A stretch of DNA of 64,000 bases, from NCBI GenBank assembly GCA_963920575.1, contig OY986973.1, positions 15,734,062 through 15,798,061 of the forward strand, read 5' to 3'. This DNA is from Narthecium ossifragum (Eukaryota > Streptophyta > Magnoliopsida > Dioscoreales > Nartheciaceae). The notes beneath the pieces were generated by a model, which saw only the letters and a list, made by a program, of their open reading frames with translations, did no database searches and was not told the DNA's origin. A program made the translations under genes and the position numbers. This document shows positions 1-12,847 of this stretch, piece after piece. The first letter of the stretch is position 1, and every line of letters begins with the position of its first letter.

Positions 1-1730
1 TACATAGGGGTCCCATAACCCCACCTCATGTCCCTGAGGTCCACGATCATGATCTTCCAGAAGAACTGGTCACATGACGGGTCACGCTCAGTAAGCAGGA
101 AACCAACACTGCTGACTCACAAGCAGGAAACTGGCACTGCTGGCAGGAAATAGCACCGCTGAGTAGGCACACCCTCTACTCAAGAGTCATCACAACTGGA
201 CACCGGCTACACCTCAAAACCCAACTCGAGGCCGACACGACCTCTACAATCATCAATCAACATATGTTCGAGTTATCTAGGCCTATCATCAAAATCGACT
301 GAACACCACTATTCAAACCTGGACCAAGCTACCCAACCCCGGTCCTAGGGCTAAATCCGAGCTTCCAAGCCTCAGGACGGTGACCCACGGATGGCCCACG
401 CCCTAACATTATGCAACTAATGCACAACCAGATGCGTGCTATGCACAAACACATGAAAACAGATAAGCATGTAACATATGTGATGATTAAATAAACAAGG
501 TCTGGGCTCAGCACCCTACCGACCCGGGTGGTGAACAGTAAAACAGGTCAATGAGCTGCTACAGTGATAACCCCACCAACTGCAACCGGTCCACCAAAAG
601 ACAGCATGTAATGGGAAGCCACCCTGGCAAAGAAGATTAACAATACAACATGCTATCTAAACATCTCGGGAGTCGTCCTTCTCCCAGTTCACCACTACCC
701 CACATTATGGGGCTAACATGCTCAAGACTATATACAAGTTATAAAACGGTAAAGAAAACCGCATATGCGTAGCCCCGCGGCAAACCCATTGAAAACGCCT
801 CTCAGCCACCAAAGAGATCAATCTCTCTACCAGAGAAGATCGATCTTCTTAGTGCTTGGGAAGCCTCGTCCCAGTCAACCGGAAGAGATCGATCTTCTCC
901 ACCAGAAGTATCGATCTTCTTCGTAACTCGGACGCCACCCATGTCAGCTAAGCAAGGATCGACCTTCTCTAATACAAGGATCGATCCCGCTCGGACTGGG
1001 CATGACGTCCCACAAATTATCAATCTTTTCTCAAGAAAGATCGATCCGAATAGATTCACCGGCGGACCGCCGACGAGAAATACCGCTGGAAAACTCCACC
1101 AAATCTCACAAAACCTTGGGATCTTGTAGTACGAAGGACCACGAGTCCAAAATCGAAGATTTCATTGAAAACAAACATGTATATAATCAGATCTAAGCAA
1201 AACAAACCACAATCAAACTCAAACCGCACGAATCCGGAAAAACAAGTAGGTAGGATCCCTACCTAGACTAGAGCAGCTTCAATCTCAGCTAATGAGCCTT
1301 GGATCGTCCTCAATCTCCTTCAAATCCAGTCGGATCTCAACTCAAGGACGCGGATTTGAAAAAGAATCAAAGAAGAGGGTTTCGTTCGTTCTATAGACGG
1401 ACGAACAGTCTTATGAGAGATCGATCTCTCATGACGAATCAACTTAACTTTCTGGTGCTAAAAGATCGATCTCCTTAGTAAGGGAAGATCGATCCCCTTT
1501 GCCTAGAAAGCTAGACTTGGGCTAAAACGCAAGCCCAAGCCAGGATCCTTCGATCCCGGATTGACCTAACCATTTTAATCAAACATTTAGACAAACACGG
1601 TCAATGTGTGCACACGTGAGTGTGAAACAAACCAACAATATGCAATTTACCAAATTGACCTTGCGGTCCACAACGAGCCACCGGCCCGACCCAGACGGTC
1701 GACCCAGGAGTGGAGGGGTAGGTCCTCACA
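1..1730 (-). mobile_element. Tekay-type LTR, reverse, cut by window edge
   Basis: The right end, read on the minus strand, starts TGTGAGGACC at 1730, the same start as the LTRs at 3854 (plus) and 7173 (minus). Blocks such as CGAGGCCGACACGACCTCTA near 229 recur near 5505 in the complete reverse LTR. The next base (1731) continues an Athila pol sequence, so this LTR, or the element it ends, inserted into that Athila copy. The other end and the target duplication lie outside the window. Between 800 and 1060 it carries repeated GATCGATCTTCT-like palindromes. No protein-coding sequence is recognisable in it. Confidence 0.75.
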
Positions 1731-3625
1731 ACTTCCCTGATGAGTAGCTCTTTGCAGTTGCACGGCTGCCATGGTATGCGCATATCATCAATTGCTTGGC
1801 GACAGGTGAGATCCCTTCCCATTGGAGTTCGCAGGATAAGCCTAGATTTTTTGTTGAGGTAAAGAACTTTTATTGGGATGATTTTTGTTTGTTGAAGTAT
1901 TGCCATAACTAGATTATGCGTCGTTGTATTCCTGATCATGAACTTGAGGCCATTTTTCCATGAAAAAGGCTGCTATTAAAATTCTTCAATGTGGTTTTTA
2001 CTGGCCTACTATGTTCCGTGATGTTAATATTTTCTGCAAATGAAGATGCAGAGATTATGCGTCGTATGATATCTTTGAACCCCATTCAAGTTGTAGAGAT
2101 TTTTGATTGCTAGGGTATAGATTTTATGGGACCCTTTCCTTCTTCTTTTGACTATTTATATATATTGTTGGTTGTGGAATACGTGTCTAAGTGGATGGAG
2201 GCCATTGCATATAGGAATAATGATCATTCCACTACCATCAAGTTTCTTAAATAGCATGTTTTGTCTAGATTTCGTACTCCTAGGGTTATTATTAGTGACC
2301 ATGGATCACATTTTTGTAGCCGCTCTTTTGAGGCTTTGATGCGCAGGTATGGAGTCACACATAAGGTTTCCACTGCTTATCATCCACATACGAAAGGCCA
2401 AACTGAATTAACCAACAAGGAGATCAACCAAATATTGGAGAAAACAATGAGCCCTAACCGAAAAGATTGGGCCTATCGCACTTCTTACAAGACTACCCTG
2501 GGGATGTCGTCCTTTCGCCTTATCTACGAAAAACCATGTCATCTTCCAGTGGAGTTAGAACATAAGGCATATTGGGCTATTAAGTCACTGAATTTTACTT
2601 TGGATGCTGCAGGTCAGTAACGAAAACTCCAGCTGTCTGAGTTGGAAGAACTCCAGAATAATGCTTATGAGAGTTCCAAGATATTCAAGGCAAAAACAAA
2701 GGCCTACCATGACAAGCGAATCCTGAGAAAAATGCTTCAAGAAGGGCAGCAAGTCTACCTATATGACGCGCGACTGCACTTACATCCTGGGAAGCTGAGG
2801 TCACGCTGGACAGGCCCCTTTACCGTTAGCTGAATATTTGAGAATGGGGTTGTGGAGGTTGAAGATCTGAAGGATGGGAGGTTGTTCAAGGTCAATGGAC
2901 AATGACTGGAGCCTAATCCAGAGAATTTGCCCACTGATGAGCATCATTTTCCTCTCGTAAAGGATGATCTTTCTTCTGTCTATCATTTTCCCTTTGATTA
3001 GGTTAGGTTGCTTTAGGTTTTTTGCTTTCGTTTGCTTTCTTACTTTTTTGAGGATGTTTACGCTACCGTCTACCTTGCTTGAAATTCGATCATTCTGGAG
3101 ATGTGAAATTCGTTCACCATGATGAGCCTTGGGCACGATCTCATCTATGTTCTCAGGTGACCTTGCTCCTTTTTAGATTTATAATTCTTACCTATTCTCC
3201 TTAAAATTTCAACCTACACTCCGTTTTATTCTCTTTCCATGCTTCGCACACATTGGGGACAATGTGAATTTCAGGTTGGGGGGTGTATGCATACATGACC
3301 TTATGCATGCTACTTTGTGGGTTTAATAGTGCTGAATTGAGTATGTTACTAGGCATTGTATTACTAGAAATTGTACATGAGCTGAAATTTTTATGCTTAT
3401 TATAAATGTTGCTTTCACATGGATTGACCTATACATGGATTGCATGTGATAACCTGAAGGTAGAACATCATGTGATTCACACACAAACACTTTATGCGCA
3501 GTGGCAAATATACACACCAGAGGACTGAGCATGCTATTCTTAATCTGGACCATGATTTCAACTTTAGCTAGTATGTTGAGTATTGCATACAAAAAAAAAA
3601 GTAGTAAGATTCTGGAGTTTATTAC
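1731..3625 (+). pseudogene. Athila-type integrase and 3' region remnant
   Basis: This is a decayed copy of the region that is well preserved at 58690-60660. It starts in the spacer before integrase and runs through the integrase core and C-terminal part (to about 2930) and then the non-coding 3' region, including the internal purine-rich tract near 3270 (CAGGTTGGGGGGTGT). The catalytic-core segment reads as broken pieces (2261-2620 and 2642-2833) separated by stops. A stretch around 1945 that should carry the zinc-binding histidines is deleted. At the position where the 52.6-63 kb element has a TAG stop, this copy reads a Trp codon. It is not functional. It stops near 3625, where Tekay pol sequence begins. 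Confidence 0.8.
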
Positions 3626-3853
3626 TAGAAATTGTACACCGAGAAGTCAAGGAGCTGATTTGGGAGAGAGAGGATTGCATGCGTCAGGAGTAACTCAGAT
3701 TGTTCCTTCCTGCAGGTAGAATTCTTCTTGTAGGCGTTGATGCCCCTAGGCGTAGCTTGTAGCCTTGTTTGTACAGGTAGGCCTAGTATGTTCTTTCTTT
3801 CCGACCCAACCCTTATTGAATTTGGGGACGAAAGCCTTTTAAGAATGATATGT
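3626..3853 (+). pseudogene. Tekay pol C-terminus (chromodomain end)
   Basis: One frame reads LIWEREDCMRQE, then a TAA, then LRLFLPAGRILLV. This matches the end of the chromodomain region of the Tekay element at 42760-42796 (SLTWEREDRMR). Near 3826 the sequence TTTGGGGACGAAAGCC resembles the conserved end of chromovirus pol. The following AAGAATGATA is where a polypurine tract would be expected but is no longer purine-only. It directly precedes the forward LTR at 3854, as expected for the 3' end of a Tekay element. Confidence 0.65.
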
Positions 3854-4860
3854 TGTGAGGACCCGTTCCACTAGTTTGGCTTGACCGCGTAGGTCGATGG
3901 TCGTGTCATGTTGGTCTATTTTCGCGTCGGCTGCGATCAGTCGATCGCATTGTTGTTTTTGGACTCCAAGTGCAATTTGATAAAATTACGCCTTGTCAAT
4001 CAGTTTCACACCTGCGTAGTGCACATACGGCCTTGAATTGAAACATGTGATTGATTAGACTCTTATGTGTGCTCTCGATCGGAAGATCATAGTTCGATCG
4101 AAAAAGATCGAAACAGACGGCCGACATCAATTCCGACTTTCTATAAATACCCCCCTCTATCCTTTTCTTTCTTCTCTTCTCTCTCTTTGTCTCTCTCTTG
4201 GCTGCGGTTTGGAGCTCAGGCTACATATTTTGGACATCAAATTGGAGCGGCAGGACTTGGGGAATCCGTAGGAGAAGTGTCTAGCTATCATATGTAGGTG
4301 TTTCTATCCTAATCATGCGATTAGGTTTGCCTAGAACTGATCTTTTGGATGTTTAGCATAAGAATATATGTTGGAATGTATTGAAAGTTTGTATTCTAAT
4401 GTAATCGATGCTTTAGGAATATCTGGATGGTCAGCTTTTACGTTTAACTGCTCGATTTGGTTTCAATCACCCGTTTTGTCGGTTTTTCGGCAAACTAGAT
4501 TTGATATTTAGCCGTAAGAATCTTGATTTCTTGGTGCCATTGGATTGATCACGTCCTCTTCTACCTCTCTTGGAAGTTTAATGGAATTTCAACGAGTTTT
4601 CATAGGTTAAATTCCAGAAATTGAATTTACGACACTATTCCGGATACTATTCACGAGACTATTCATGGCACTATTCACGGCACTGTTCATCAAGCACTGA
4701 AGGTGATTTGATTGTTTAAATTGCTTGTTTATACCTTGTGCATACCACTTATATATATTAGCCCCGTATGTGGGATTGAACTATGAATAAGAGATGTTAA
4801 CCGAGGCGTCATGACCCCCATGAATGTGTAGAATAAATGGACTGAAGGTGTGTCATGTAT
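3854..4860 (+). mobile_element. Tekay 3' LTR, left part
   Basis: It begins TGTGAGGACCCG and follows the order of the complete LTR at 35609-38034: a promoter region with TATAAATA near 4143, then a pyrimidine-rich block, then AT-rich sequence. It is interrupted after 4860 by a reverse LTR and continues at 7174. Similarity to the 35609 LTR is clear in the first 500 bases and patchy later, so it is an old copy. Confidence 0.7.
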
Positions 4861-7173
4861 TGTCGCGCCTCGACCCGCGAAGGCCCAACCAGGACGGGCG
4901 ACGCGAATCGGAACCTAACTAATTGCGGAATAATTTTGGCGATGGTTCCCTCTAGTTTACTGGTTTCCCTAAACATTTCATAAACACCCTTATTTAACAA
5001 AAATCAACAACCTCAAAACATATAATATAATATTTAAATCCTCAAAAGGGTTTACATTTATATAACATACTCCCGTATGAGACTATCTAAACAGAAAGGG
5101 TGTAGAAGATGATCACCGCTCCTCAAGCACCGCCAGATGCCGTCGCACCACCAAACACCTGCCCGGTAGGGGCGCTGAAGAAGAGCTAATGCCTGCATCT
5201 GCAAAATGCAGCCCGAGTAGGAATGAGTACTAAGCTCAGTAGGGTTCTACACTACGACACACAGAAATGAGGGAACTCAACAATGTCGCCCCCAAGCTAG
5301 GCCTAGGTGTGCTACAGGGTCACATAACCCACCAGTGTCTCTAGGTATCCAACCATGGTCACCCTAACGAACTAGGCCCATCCCAGAAACACCTAGTACA
5401 GCAAGACGAAGACACTACTGGGCAAGACAAGTCTCTGCTGAGCAGGCACACCCTCTGCCCAAGGATGAAACAACGACACTGGTTGCACCCTTAACACCTG
5501 GCTCGAGGCCGACACGACCTCTAAATCATCGATCAATATGTATTCAGGTCATCTAAGCCTATCATCAATATCAACTGAATACTACAATCCAACATGGACC
5601 TTGCTACCCCCCACGGTCCTAGAGCTAAATCCGAGCTACCCGAAAGCCTCGGATCGACGATCAACCCATCACCCACACCCTATCCTTATGCATCGAATGC
5701 ACAACAGAATGCATGCTATGATCTTACGCATGTAAGAGGTAAGCATGCAACAGTATGATAAAATAACACACAAGTCCAATTAGATCGCTGCAGCGATACT
5801 ACCGATCGCTGCCAGCCAATCCGCAGCGGGTCTCGGCATTACGACGGTACCGCGACCGTCAACCACGGACCCCTGCAACGGGAAGAAACCCCGAAAACTT
5901 AGATGAACATATAATATTATATTATATGTTTAGAACATATAATATTATTTAAATCATCAAGATTCTCTAATTAGAGGCTAAGTGACCTCGTCGATCCGAC
6001 ATCCAAACGGCGTTGGATTCAAGCCCAACTTAGAAAACCGCAGATAAACATGCTGGGATCAACATATCCAAAACCGGGAAACATCCGATGGCTTGATTAC
6101 CGGAAAAACACTAATCAAAACCATTAATCTCACTAATTACCTCTAATTGTTGCAACGCTGCCCATTTGTAGGAAATTCATAGCAATTCATAGGAAAAATC
6201 ATAAAATTATGAAACCGGTTGAGTCTGAGATTAGACTCAAAGATTTACCACTCTCATGTTCATCATAAATCAAGATCATGCATGTACAGACCGTAAAACA
6301 CACCGTAAACCGGCTGTTCTTCAAGAACAGAGAAACCGGAAAAATCCGAGTTTAAACATGCTAAAAACCTACTAAAATCTCAATCAAATCTTATGAAACT
6401 TTAAAAAGTAATTAAGCTAAACAAGAGGCACACAACAACACCAAGAACACCTAGATCTACCAGCTAGATTAAAAGAAAACCCCTAAACAAACTCATGTAG
6501 GTAGAAACCTATCGGACTGAGCAAACCTCGGCTGAATCCCCGCTGTACAAGCACCAAACCGGCTTCAAACCAAGCCAAAGATCTTCCTCTCACTGCCACG
6601 AATCCAACGATTCCTCAAGCACTCAAAATGATGCCCGGAGGAGGGAGAACGGAGGGGAAGAAGGTGGTTGTCGGAAACAGGAGAAACAGGGCTGTAGAAA
6701 TAGAAGAAGAGAGAAAGTAGAGAAGAAAGAAAGAAAGAAAAAAGAAGAGAGAAAGAAGGAGGAAGAATTCCGGGAAGAAGAAGGGGATAAGGGAGAGGAG
6801 AGAAGAAAAATCTTCTCACCCTCTTTCAGTGGAGAGTGACGACCAACGGCGGTCGTCCACTCAGAAATCCACCGCCTCAACTTTCTGACACAAGAAGATC
6901 GATCTCCTTAGTAAGGAAAATCGATCTCCTTAGCAAAGGAAGATCGATCTCCTTCACCTAGAAAGTCAAACATGAGCTAAAACACAAGCCCAAGCTCGGA
7001 TCTTCCGATCCCGGGTCCACCTAACCATTCTAAACAAATACTAACACAAACACGGTCAGTGTGTACACATGCGGGTATGAAACAAACCGACAATGCGTAA
7101 TTTACCAAATCCACAACGAGCCACGGGCCCGACCCAGACGGTCGACTCAGGAGTAGAGGGACAGGTCCTCACA
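4861..7173 (-). mobile_element. Tekay-type solo LTR, reverse, nested
   Basis: On the minus strand it starts TGTGAGGACC (at 7173) and ends GGCGCGACA (at 4861), giving the TG...CA ends of an LTR, 2313 bp long. The flanking 5-mers are TGTAT (4856-4860) and TATAT (7174-7178), which agree at four of five positions, as expected for an old target-site duplication. It sits inside the forward LTR 3854-7930. No internal element sequence is present, so it is a solo LTR. It carries GATCGATCTCC-like repeats near 6900-6960 and an AG-rich stretch at 6680-6800. Confidence 0.75.
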
Positions 7174-7930
7174 TATATGTTTATGTCTTTATTATTACAT
7201 GCTATTTGTTGAATGGTACGTTGTGGTTGTCGGCGTTGGGCCAAGAGTGATAATTTAGAAAGAATACATCATGAGTTAGATGAACTCATAGATGGAGATC
7301 AATGTTTGATTCTAGTGCATTGTTATCATGTTCCTTGAATGCAAGTCATTGGCTCTATTCAGATATACTTCATGTTGAACTGTTTAAATTGTTGTTGTGG
7401 TATAGAATGCTACCTAGGCTAAATGCTTGTATAGATGCATGCATTGTATGCATTAGAGGCATTCAAGGTTAGGCGTGGGTGATGGGTTGATCGTCGATCC
7501 GAGGGCTTGAACAGCTCGGGTCTAGCTCCAGGGCCGATGTTGGATAGCAAGATCTAGAGCGTGATTATAACATTGAAATCTCCGTAGTCTCGAGGTTAAT
7601 GTCTAGTTGGCTACAAATTGTGTTGATTGAGGTTTAAAGGTCGTGTAAGTTCTCCAAGACCAAGTGCTAAGGATGGTTGTCAATGTTCACAACGTGGGTC
7701 CTATGTAATGGAATCCTACTTGGGTAAGGGTGATCTTGCTTGTTATTGTTTCTATGGCCCCTTGGTAACATGTGGGGTTATTTGACATACCTTAGAATTA
7801 GACGGAGAAGCGACATTGTTGTTGTTTCCTTCTTTCTTTTAGTGTGACGTAAAGTGAAACCCTACTGAGCTTTTTGCTTATTGCTACCCGGCCTGCATAT
7901 TACAGGTGTAGACGCCAGCTACTCTTTTGT
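7174..7930 (+). mobile_element. Tekay 3' LTR, right part, truncated
   Basis: It continues the LTR from 4860. CATTGTATGCATTAGAGGCA near 7443 and the block around 7890 (TGAGCTT...CTACCCGG...CAGGTG) match 37171 and 37640 in the complete LTR. Similarity ends near 7930, before the LTR terminus GGTGTGACA, so roughly the last 350 bp are missing. Confidence 0.65.
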
Positions 7931-8371
7931 AACACCAACTGGATATGCTTTTGACAACACGTCGACATAGTGGTCAGACAGACCCTTGATCCAGGCTCGA
8001 TTTTAGTAGTTTAGGGTCATGGCTAGCCAAGTCCAACCTATTACCCAGAAAAAGTTGGGTCGGGTCAAGTCGAGTCTAGCATGAATCAAGCCGAAGAGAG
8101 ATAATATAATGTATCTTGCATTTTTGGACATGATATAGATGATTATAGACCACAAAACATGCATCACTGAACTTGATGCCAGTTAAGTTTGGCCAGAAAA
8201 ACAGTGTCGCGACCCACGAATTATTCAACTGGATATATCAGCATTTTATGATATCACATGCAAAACTGGATATGTTGCACTGAAACTTTTATTTCAACCA
8301 GATCCAATGAGAACTCTGATTGGCTAAATCAGCTTTAAGGATGACACTGTCATTCCTTAGCTTCCATAGCG
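7931..8371. other. No gene seen; junction sequence
   Basis: No coding sequence is recognisable. Short copies of AACTGGATAT occur near 7936, 8227 and 8264. This is the border between retrotransposon debris and the host gene island. Confidence 0.4.
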
Positions 8372-8475
8372 GTGCATTAACTTTGTACACATAAGCAGTG
8401 CATTAACTTTGTACATATAAGCAGTGCATTAACTTTGTACATATAAGCAGTGCATTAACTTTGTACATTTAAGAG
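8372..8475. repeat. 26-bp tandem repeat, four copies
   Basis: Four head-to-tail copies of a 26-bp unit (GTGCATTAACTTTGTACATA plus TAAGCA) start at 8372, 8398, 8424 and 8450. The second and third copies are identical. The first differs at one position and the last is degenerate at its end. It lies about 220 bp beyond the end of the fatty acid hydroxylase pseudogene. Confidence 0.9.
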
Positions 8476-8690
8476 TACGTGACGAAGAAAAATGATAACA
8501 ACATACAAGACACCAATAAGCTCAAGCACCATCATTTTTATTACAACAAAGGCCTGACAACTTGGCTATGAACTCCACAGACTTGAAAGAAGAAGAGTGA
8601 ACCACCAAAGAGAACAATCATGGAAAGCAAAGTACCTTTTACATCACACATGTTTAAGGAACAGATACCGGCAAATTAACTTATCCAAGA

Positions 8691-10500
8691 GGATGCCTCT
8701 GAGCTATAAGGCATAAAGATCAATCGCTCTTTTCCGGAGGCTTTTGATGGATGGTAATGTCCCAAACACTTTGTCCCACAGAGATGAAGTTATTCCAAAG
8801 CTCTTGTTCGTAAACTAGAAGTGAATGTCCATGTCATATGATAACGCTGGCACACAAAAATAATGTAACATTAAATTCTATGCAGGTCAAAACATTCAAA
8901 TAATTGCTTTCTCGAGCATATATTGTTACACATTACCTTGAGATTAAGAGCTGGCTCTGTTGATGGCTGCCCATGCTGGAGATAGTAATGAATGCAATCA
9001 TAGCAAGCCACCTCCAAAAAGGGCAGGGGTAGTGGAAGGTATTGATATGAACTTAACCAGAATCCACAACTACAAAAAGCAAACCAGTCCAAGAAAAAAG
9101 CGATTTTTACTACAGATGTAATTACTTTACATTTTTATCATTCTTCTCCTCCTCTTTTTCTTGCCTTTTAGCATTAATAACTTCAAAATTTAAATGGCTA
9201 ACGGAGGTTTCACTTGATACAGTAAAACCTGGCATGTTTGAAAGAAATTTGGAATGATAACATACTGGTACACAAAGAACAGCTGTTGCGGCTGAGTGGA
9301 AAGCAAGGCGCAAGCTATTAGCAGGGTGTTTCTGATGGCATCCATGAAGAAGATAGTGTAGAGTGTTTCCCCTGCATTTCAGCCACCAACAACTTTAACC
9401 TCTCTCAATCAATCTATGATTTATCGTATTAGATGATAACAAAAAGGAAATATATGAAAATAGAGAAGAAAAGTGGACTTCCCAATAGCTTTTTGTTTCA
9501 GTGTGGAAAAGGAAACGGTGTAAAATATACTCAACTAATGTCCACATAAACATTCCAGTGAACACCATTGGAGCTATCTGGGGAAGTGTATGACCCATTT
9601 GATAAGACTTGGCCAGACACCAGCATACGACTGGCAGCCATACGGCTGGAACTGCCCACCATACAGTGCGTGTAAAGGCCTGATGAGAGAATTTGCCGGC
9701 AAGGAGGAAGGTGCTATAACATATGAATCATAAAACCTCCATTGATGAAACACGAAGGCATGTAGAAAGTACCTCCAATAAATCACTTGCAAAAAAACGT
9801 GGGCCTTCCTTGCTAATGATAGGCTGGCTGATCAATCCACTCATGGTAAGCTTCGCCAATATACTCAACTAATGTCCACATAAACATTCCAGTGAACACC
9901 ATTGGAGCTATCTGGGGAAGTGTATGACCCATTTGATAAGACTTGGCCAGACACCAGCATACGACTGGCAGCCATACGGCTGGAACTGCCCACCATACAG
10001 TGCGTGTAAAGGCCTGATGAGAGAATTTGCCGGCAAGGAGGAAGGTGCTATAACATATGAATCATAAAACCTCCATTGATGAAACACGAAGGCATGTAGA
10101 AAGTACCTCCAATAAATCACTTGCAAAAAAACGTGGGCCTTCCTTGCTAATGATAGGCTGGCTGATCAATCCACTCATGGTAAGCTTCACCAAGTTAGCC
10201 CAACTAAAAATTTCCTCAAAAATTTACTGATAAAAGATGAACCAAATACAGTTTTACAAGCAAAAAATGCGCATTTTACTTTTCCTTAACTACTTAAACG
10301 AAGGTCCACTAGGACATCCTCTTTTCATAAAGCAGTGACCGCTTCATAAGATAAACACATCTGACAGGGTATATATAGTTTCTTGATCTAGATGACATCA
10401 TTAACTGCCATACCAATTTAAAGCATGACTTCGTATCTTGTATTCTCACCTGAAACAAGAGAGGCTTGTTCACATACACAGTAAACCCCTGAGCAACCAT
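8691..10500 (-). pseudogene. FAH: Fatty acid 2-hydroxylase pseudogene
   Basis: Exon pieces of plant ER fatty acid 2-hydroxylase, which hydroxylates sphingolipid fatty acids, are recognisable in order on the minus strand. They are MVAQGFTVYVNKPLLFQ at 10500, GEAYHEWIDQP near 10180, AFTRTVWWAVPAVWLPVV, VEYILHRFLFH (first His box), HGCHQKHP (second His box), YLQHGQPSTEPALNLK, and SFGITSSLWDKVFGTLPS near 8750. Introns are kept, so it is not a processed copy. Damage includes a 1-bp insertion with an in-frame TAA before GEAYHEW, a 4-bp insertion after WIDQP, a lost GT donor after KSYW (GGAAGT), deletions in the exon around 9010-9050 that shift the frame, and loss of the final HxxHH box (near 8825). 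A 334-bp tandem duplication adds a second copy of one exon pair. The gene is almost certainly dead, although individual exons are well preserved. Confidence 0.85.
9523..10190. repeat. 334-bp tandem duplication inside FAH
   Basis: Positions 9523-9856 and 9857-10190 are almost identical copies at an offset of 334 bp. Each copy holds the exon with GEAYHEWIDQP, the short following intron, and the start of the AFTRTVWW exon up to VEYI. At the junction the two copies fuse in frame (VEYI then GEAYHEW). The near-identity shows that the duplication is recent, and the 4-bp frameshift is in both copies, so the gene was already damaged. Confidence 0.95.
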
Positions 10501-12847
10501 CTCGAAACCTGATTGTACAACTTAGGTATGAAAGACCGAAAAGTTTTACAACATACAAGTAGGCATCAGTAAAAACAAGACAAGGTGATCATAAAAAGTT
10601 TAATCCTTTAAAGCCCAAGAGCATCCAATAGATCAAGTGATTCACACCTAAGAATAATCTTGAAGTTTAATCCTTTAAGATCTATCGAGTCCTCTCTTCT
10701 CCACGTGAAAGGAAGGAGTGCTGGAAAGGCTACTCATCAACCTCGTACTGACAGTGACAATGATGCATTGCGCATCGAGAGTAAGTGCCTAGTTGAGTAG
10801 TTGTCAGTCACTTGTGTGCATTTGTTAAAGCTCTGGGTGCATACTTTTGTAAAGCTCCTGTACATTAATTTTTGCACAATTAATTTAGGCCAAAGTTTCT
10901 ATATGTACCAATACACAAACGTTTAGAAGGGACCAGGGTTTGGTGGTGAGTGACCTGGAAGCCAGTGAGCCACAATCAAGCTAACAGTTCCATAAAGTAT
11001 CCACTAAGTGCATGTTAAGTGCTGTTTGGTTAGATCATCTACCTAATAAAGCGCATTCTAGTTTGATTCGTCAGATATGAAGATGTTGCAGGTGTGAACA
11101 AAGTGAGATAGGGTATTTGAAGATTCACTAAGCTGCAACCAAATGCTAGCTTTTAGCTACTATGGGCCCAACACTGTTCAAAACAAAGTGGACTTACAGA
11201 CTAGTTGGCTCTTAAAAATGACAGACAATAACAGGAAATAGATCCATGACACCTAAAATTATATTAGACATTGAAACATTTATGGTTGTATTCTGCAATA
11301 AAAATGAAATTAAGCTATTCGTAAGTAGGAGGCCAGCTCATGAATTTGTTGATTCGTAAGAAATTGAGCACAAGCTAACATGCAAGAAACTAGAAGATTC
11401 TTCCTGACTGAAGCTCAGTTATGTATGGAAAAAAATAAGAAATGAGAACAAATAAGTAAACCAAAATGTGTTGACATTATCTCATGGATCAGCAATCAGA
11501 TCCAAGTAATCTTGAATGTTGCTTGGCATATCTACCATGACTAAGAGCACAAGTGCACAACAATGTTTGGGGAAGATTAGCAGCACTGGCATAGCCAAGG
11601 GTGGTTGCAATATAATAACTTGCACTTTACTGTCTGTTTTGTAGCTGGTATATATCAAACAAAATGCACTGGCACAATTTTGAAATTTCACCCGACTTTA
11701 CCATATTTTCAAAAAATAAAGAGACCCTCCCCAGAAATTCTATTTGAATTAAATGTTTATCATACAAGGACGCCCAATGCTCATGTTTGGTGAGATTGAC
11801 AAAGCAAATTACAGGTCTTTTCAGTTGGCAAGATAACTACTTTGGTATAAAAGTAAAGCATGAGCTTCAGATTCTGCATGACTTTTGACCATATGAAGCA
11901 TGAACACATGCTGAAACAGAGGCACCGACAAAAAATCTGTGAGGAGAACTCCCAATGAAAGAAGCCAATTGGAATAAAACTACAACTTCAAACCCAATTC
12001 TCACCTCGCAAACGGCTCACAAATTAGACCATCGACTTGCAACTTCATATAAAGCAAACAAATAAACAACAGCTCCTCTAAGAGGCATAATATTTATTTC
12101 TGCTTATCATTCAATTCCTTTGAGATGACTAGAAGTCTTCAGTTGCATGAGCTGAGGTTATGCATCTGGTCAAAAGGATCTTAACTTGCTTAGTATTAGG
12201 TTAGTTGTGACACCCATTATTGCATGATTCACCTAGTTATAGAAGACAACCTATAATCCTTTCGACTATATTAAGTTACGAATCCCAGAACATTCATTGT
12301 GCTTTGTGTGTGGCTTATGTTATTCGCAAAAGGCTTATGAGTAGGTCATGCTTCATGAATGACCCTACTTTTCTTGCAGAAGACTTATTATAAGTTCCAG
12401 AACAATTAGCAAGTTTCCCAGGTTTATTGCCTGTTGTATAAATACAAATGAAAAGTTTCCTGTTGTATAAAATAAATACCAACAAGATGGCCTTAGAGTA
12501 CAGAGAAATCGAGGTAAACGCTATTAGCGAAAAAGGATTGTCAAGCCTAATTATGAAGTAATAAATGCCTTTGATTAAGCATCTTAACAGAATTCATGGT
12601 TCTTATCTGTTTTAAATAGTGTAGATTAAGCCCAAGTTTCTAACATATTATTCACTTCAAATGAGATTTCCAGTTACGGAAGACAAACAACCAAGTTGAA
12701 GTAATTGAGGGAAAAAGGTGTAGATATGCACAAGTATGCTCATTTCTCTTTTTGTTTACAATACCTTAAAGCCTCCAAATTCTAACCAGCAAGAGGCTGA
12801 GCACAACGCTATAAACATCTTCTTCTTTCTCTATGATTTTGAACATG
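10501..12847. other. Intergenic, no gene recognised
   Basis: AT-rich sequence upstream of the FAH remnant and downstream of the membrane-protein gene. A short open stretch near 10690-10790 on the plus strand ends at a good GTAAGT donor, but it matches nothing I recognise. No transposon ends were found. Confidence 0.4.

Noticed and set aside
8691..10500. Intact fatty acid hydroxylase gene or processed pseudogene
   Set aside because: Introns are present, so it is not processed. Frameshifts, a lost donor and loss of the last His box rule out an intact enzyme.
11482..11691. Short minus-strand frame in the intergenic region
   Set aside because: 69 codons, no domain, no splice context and a second open frame overlapping it.
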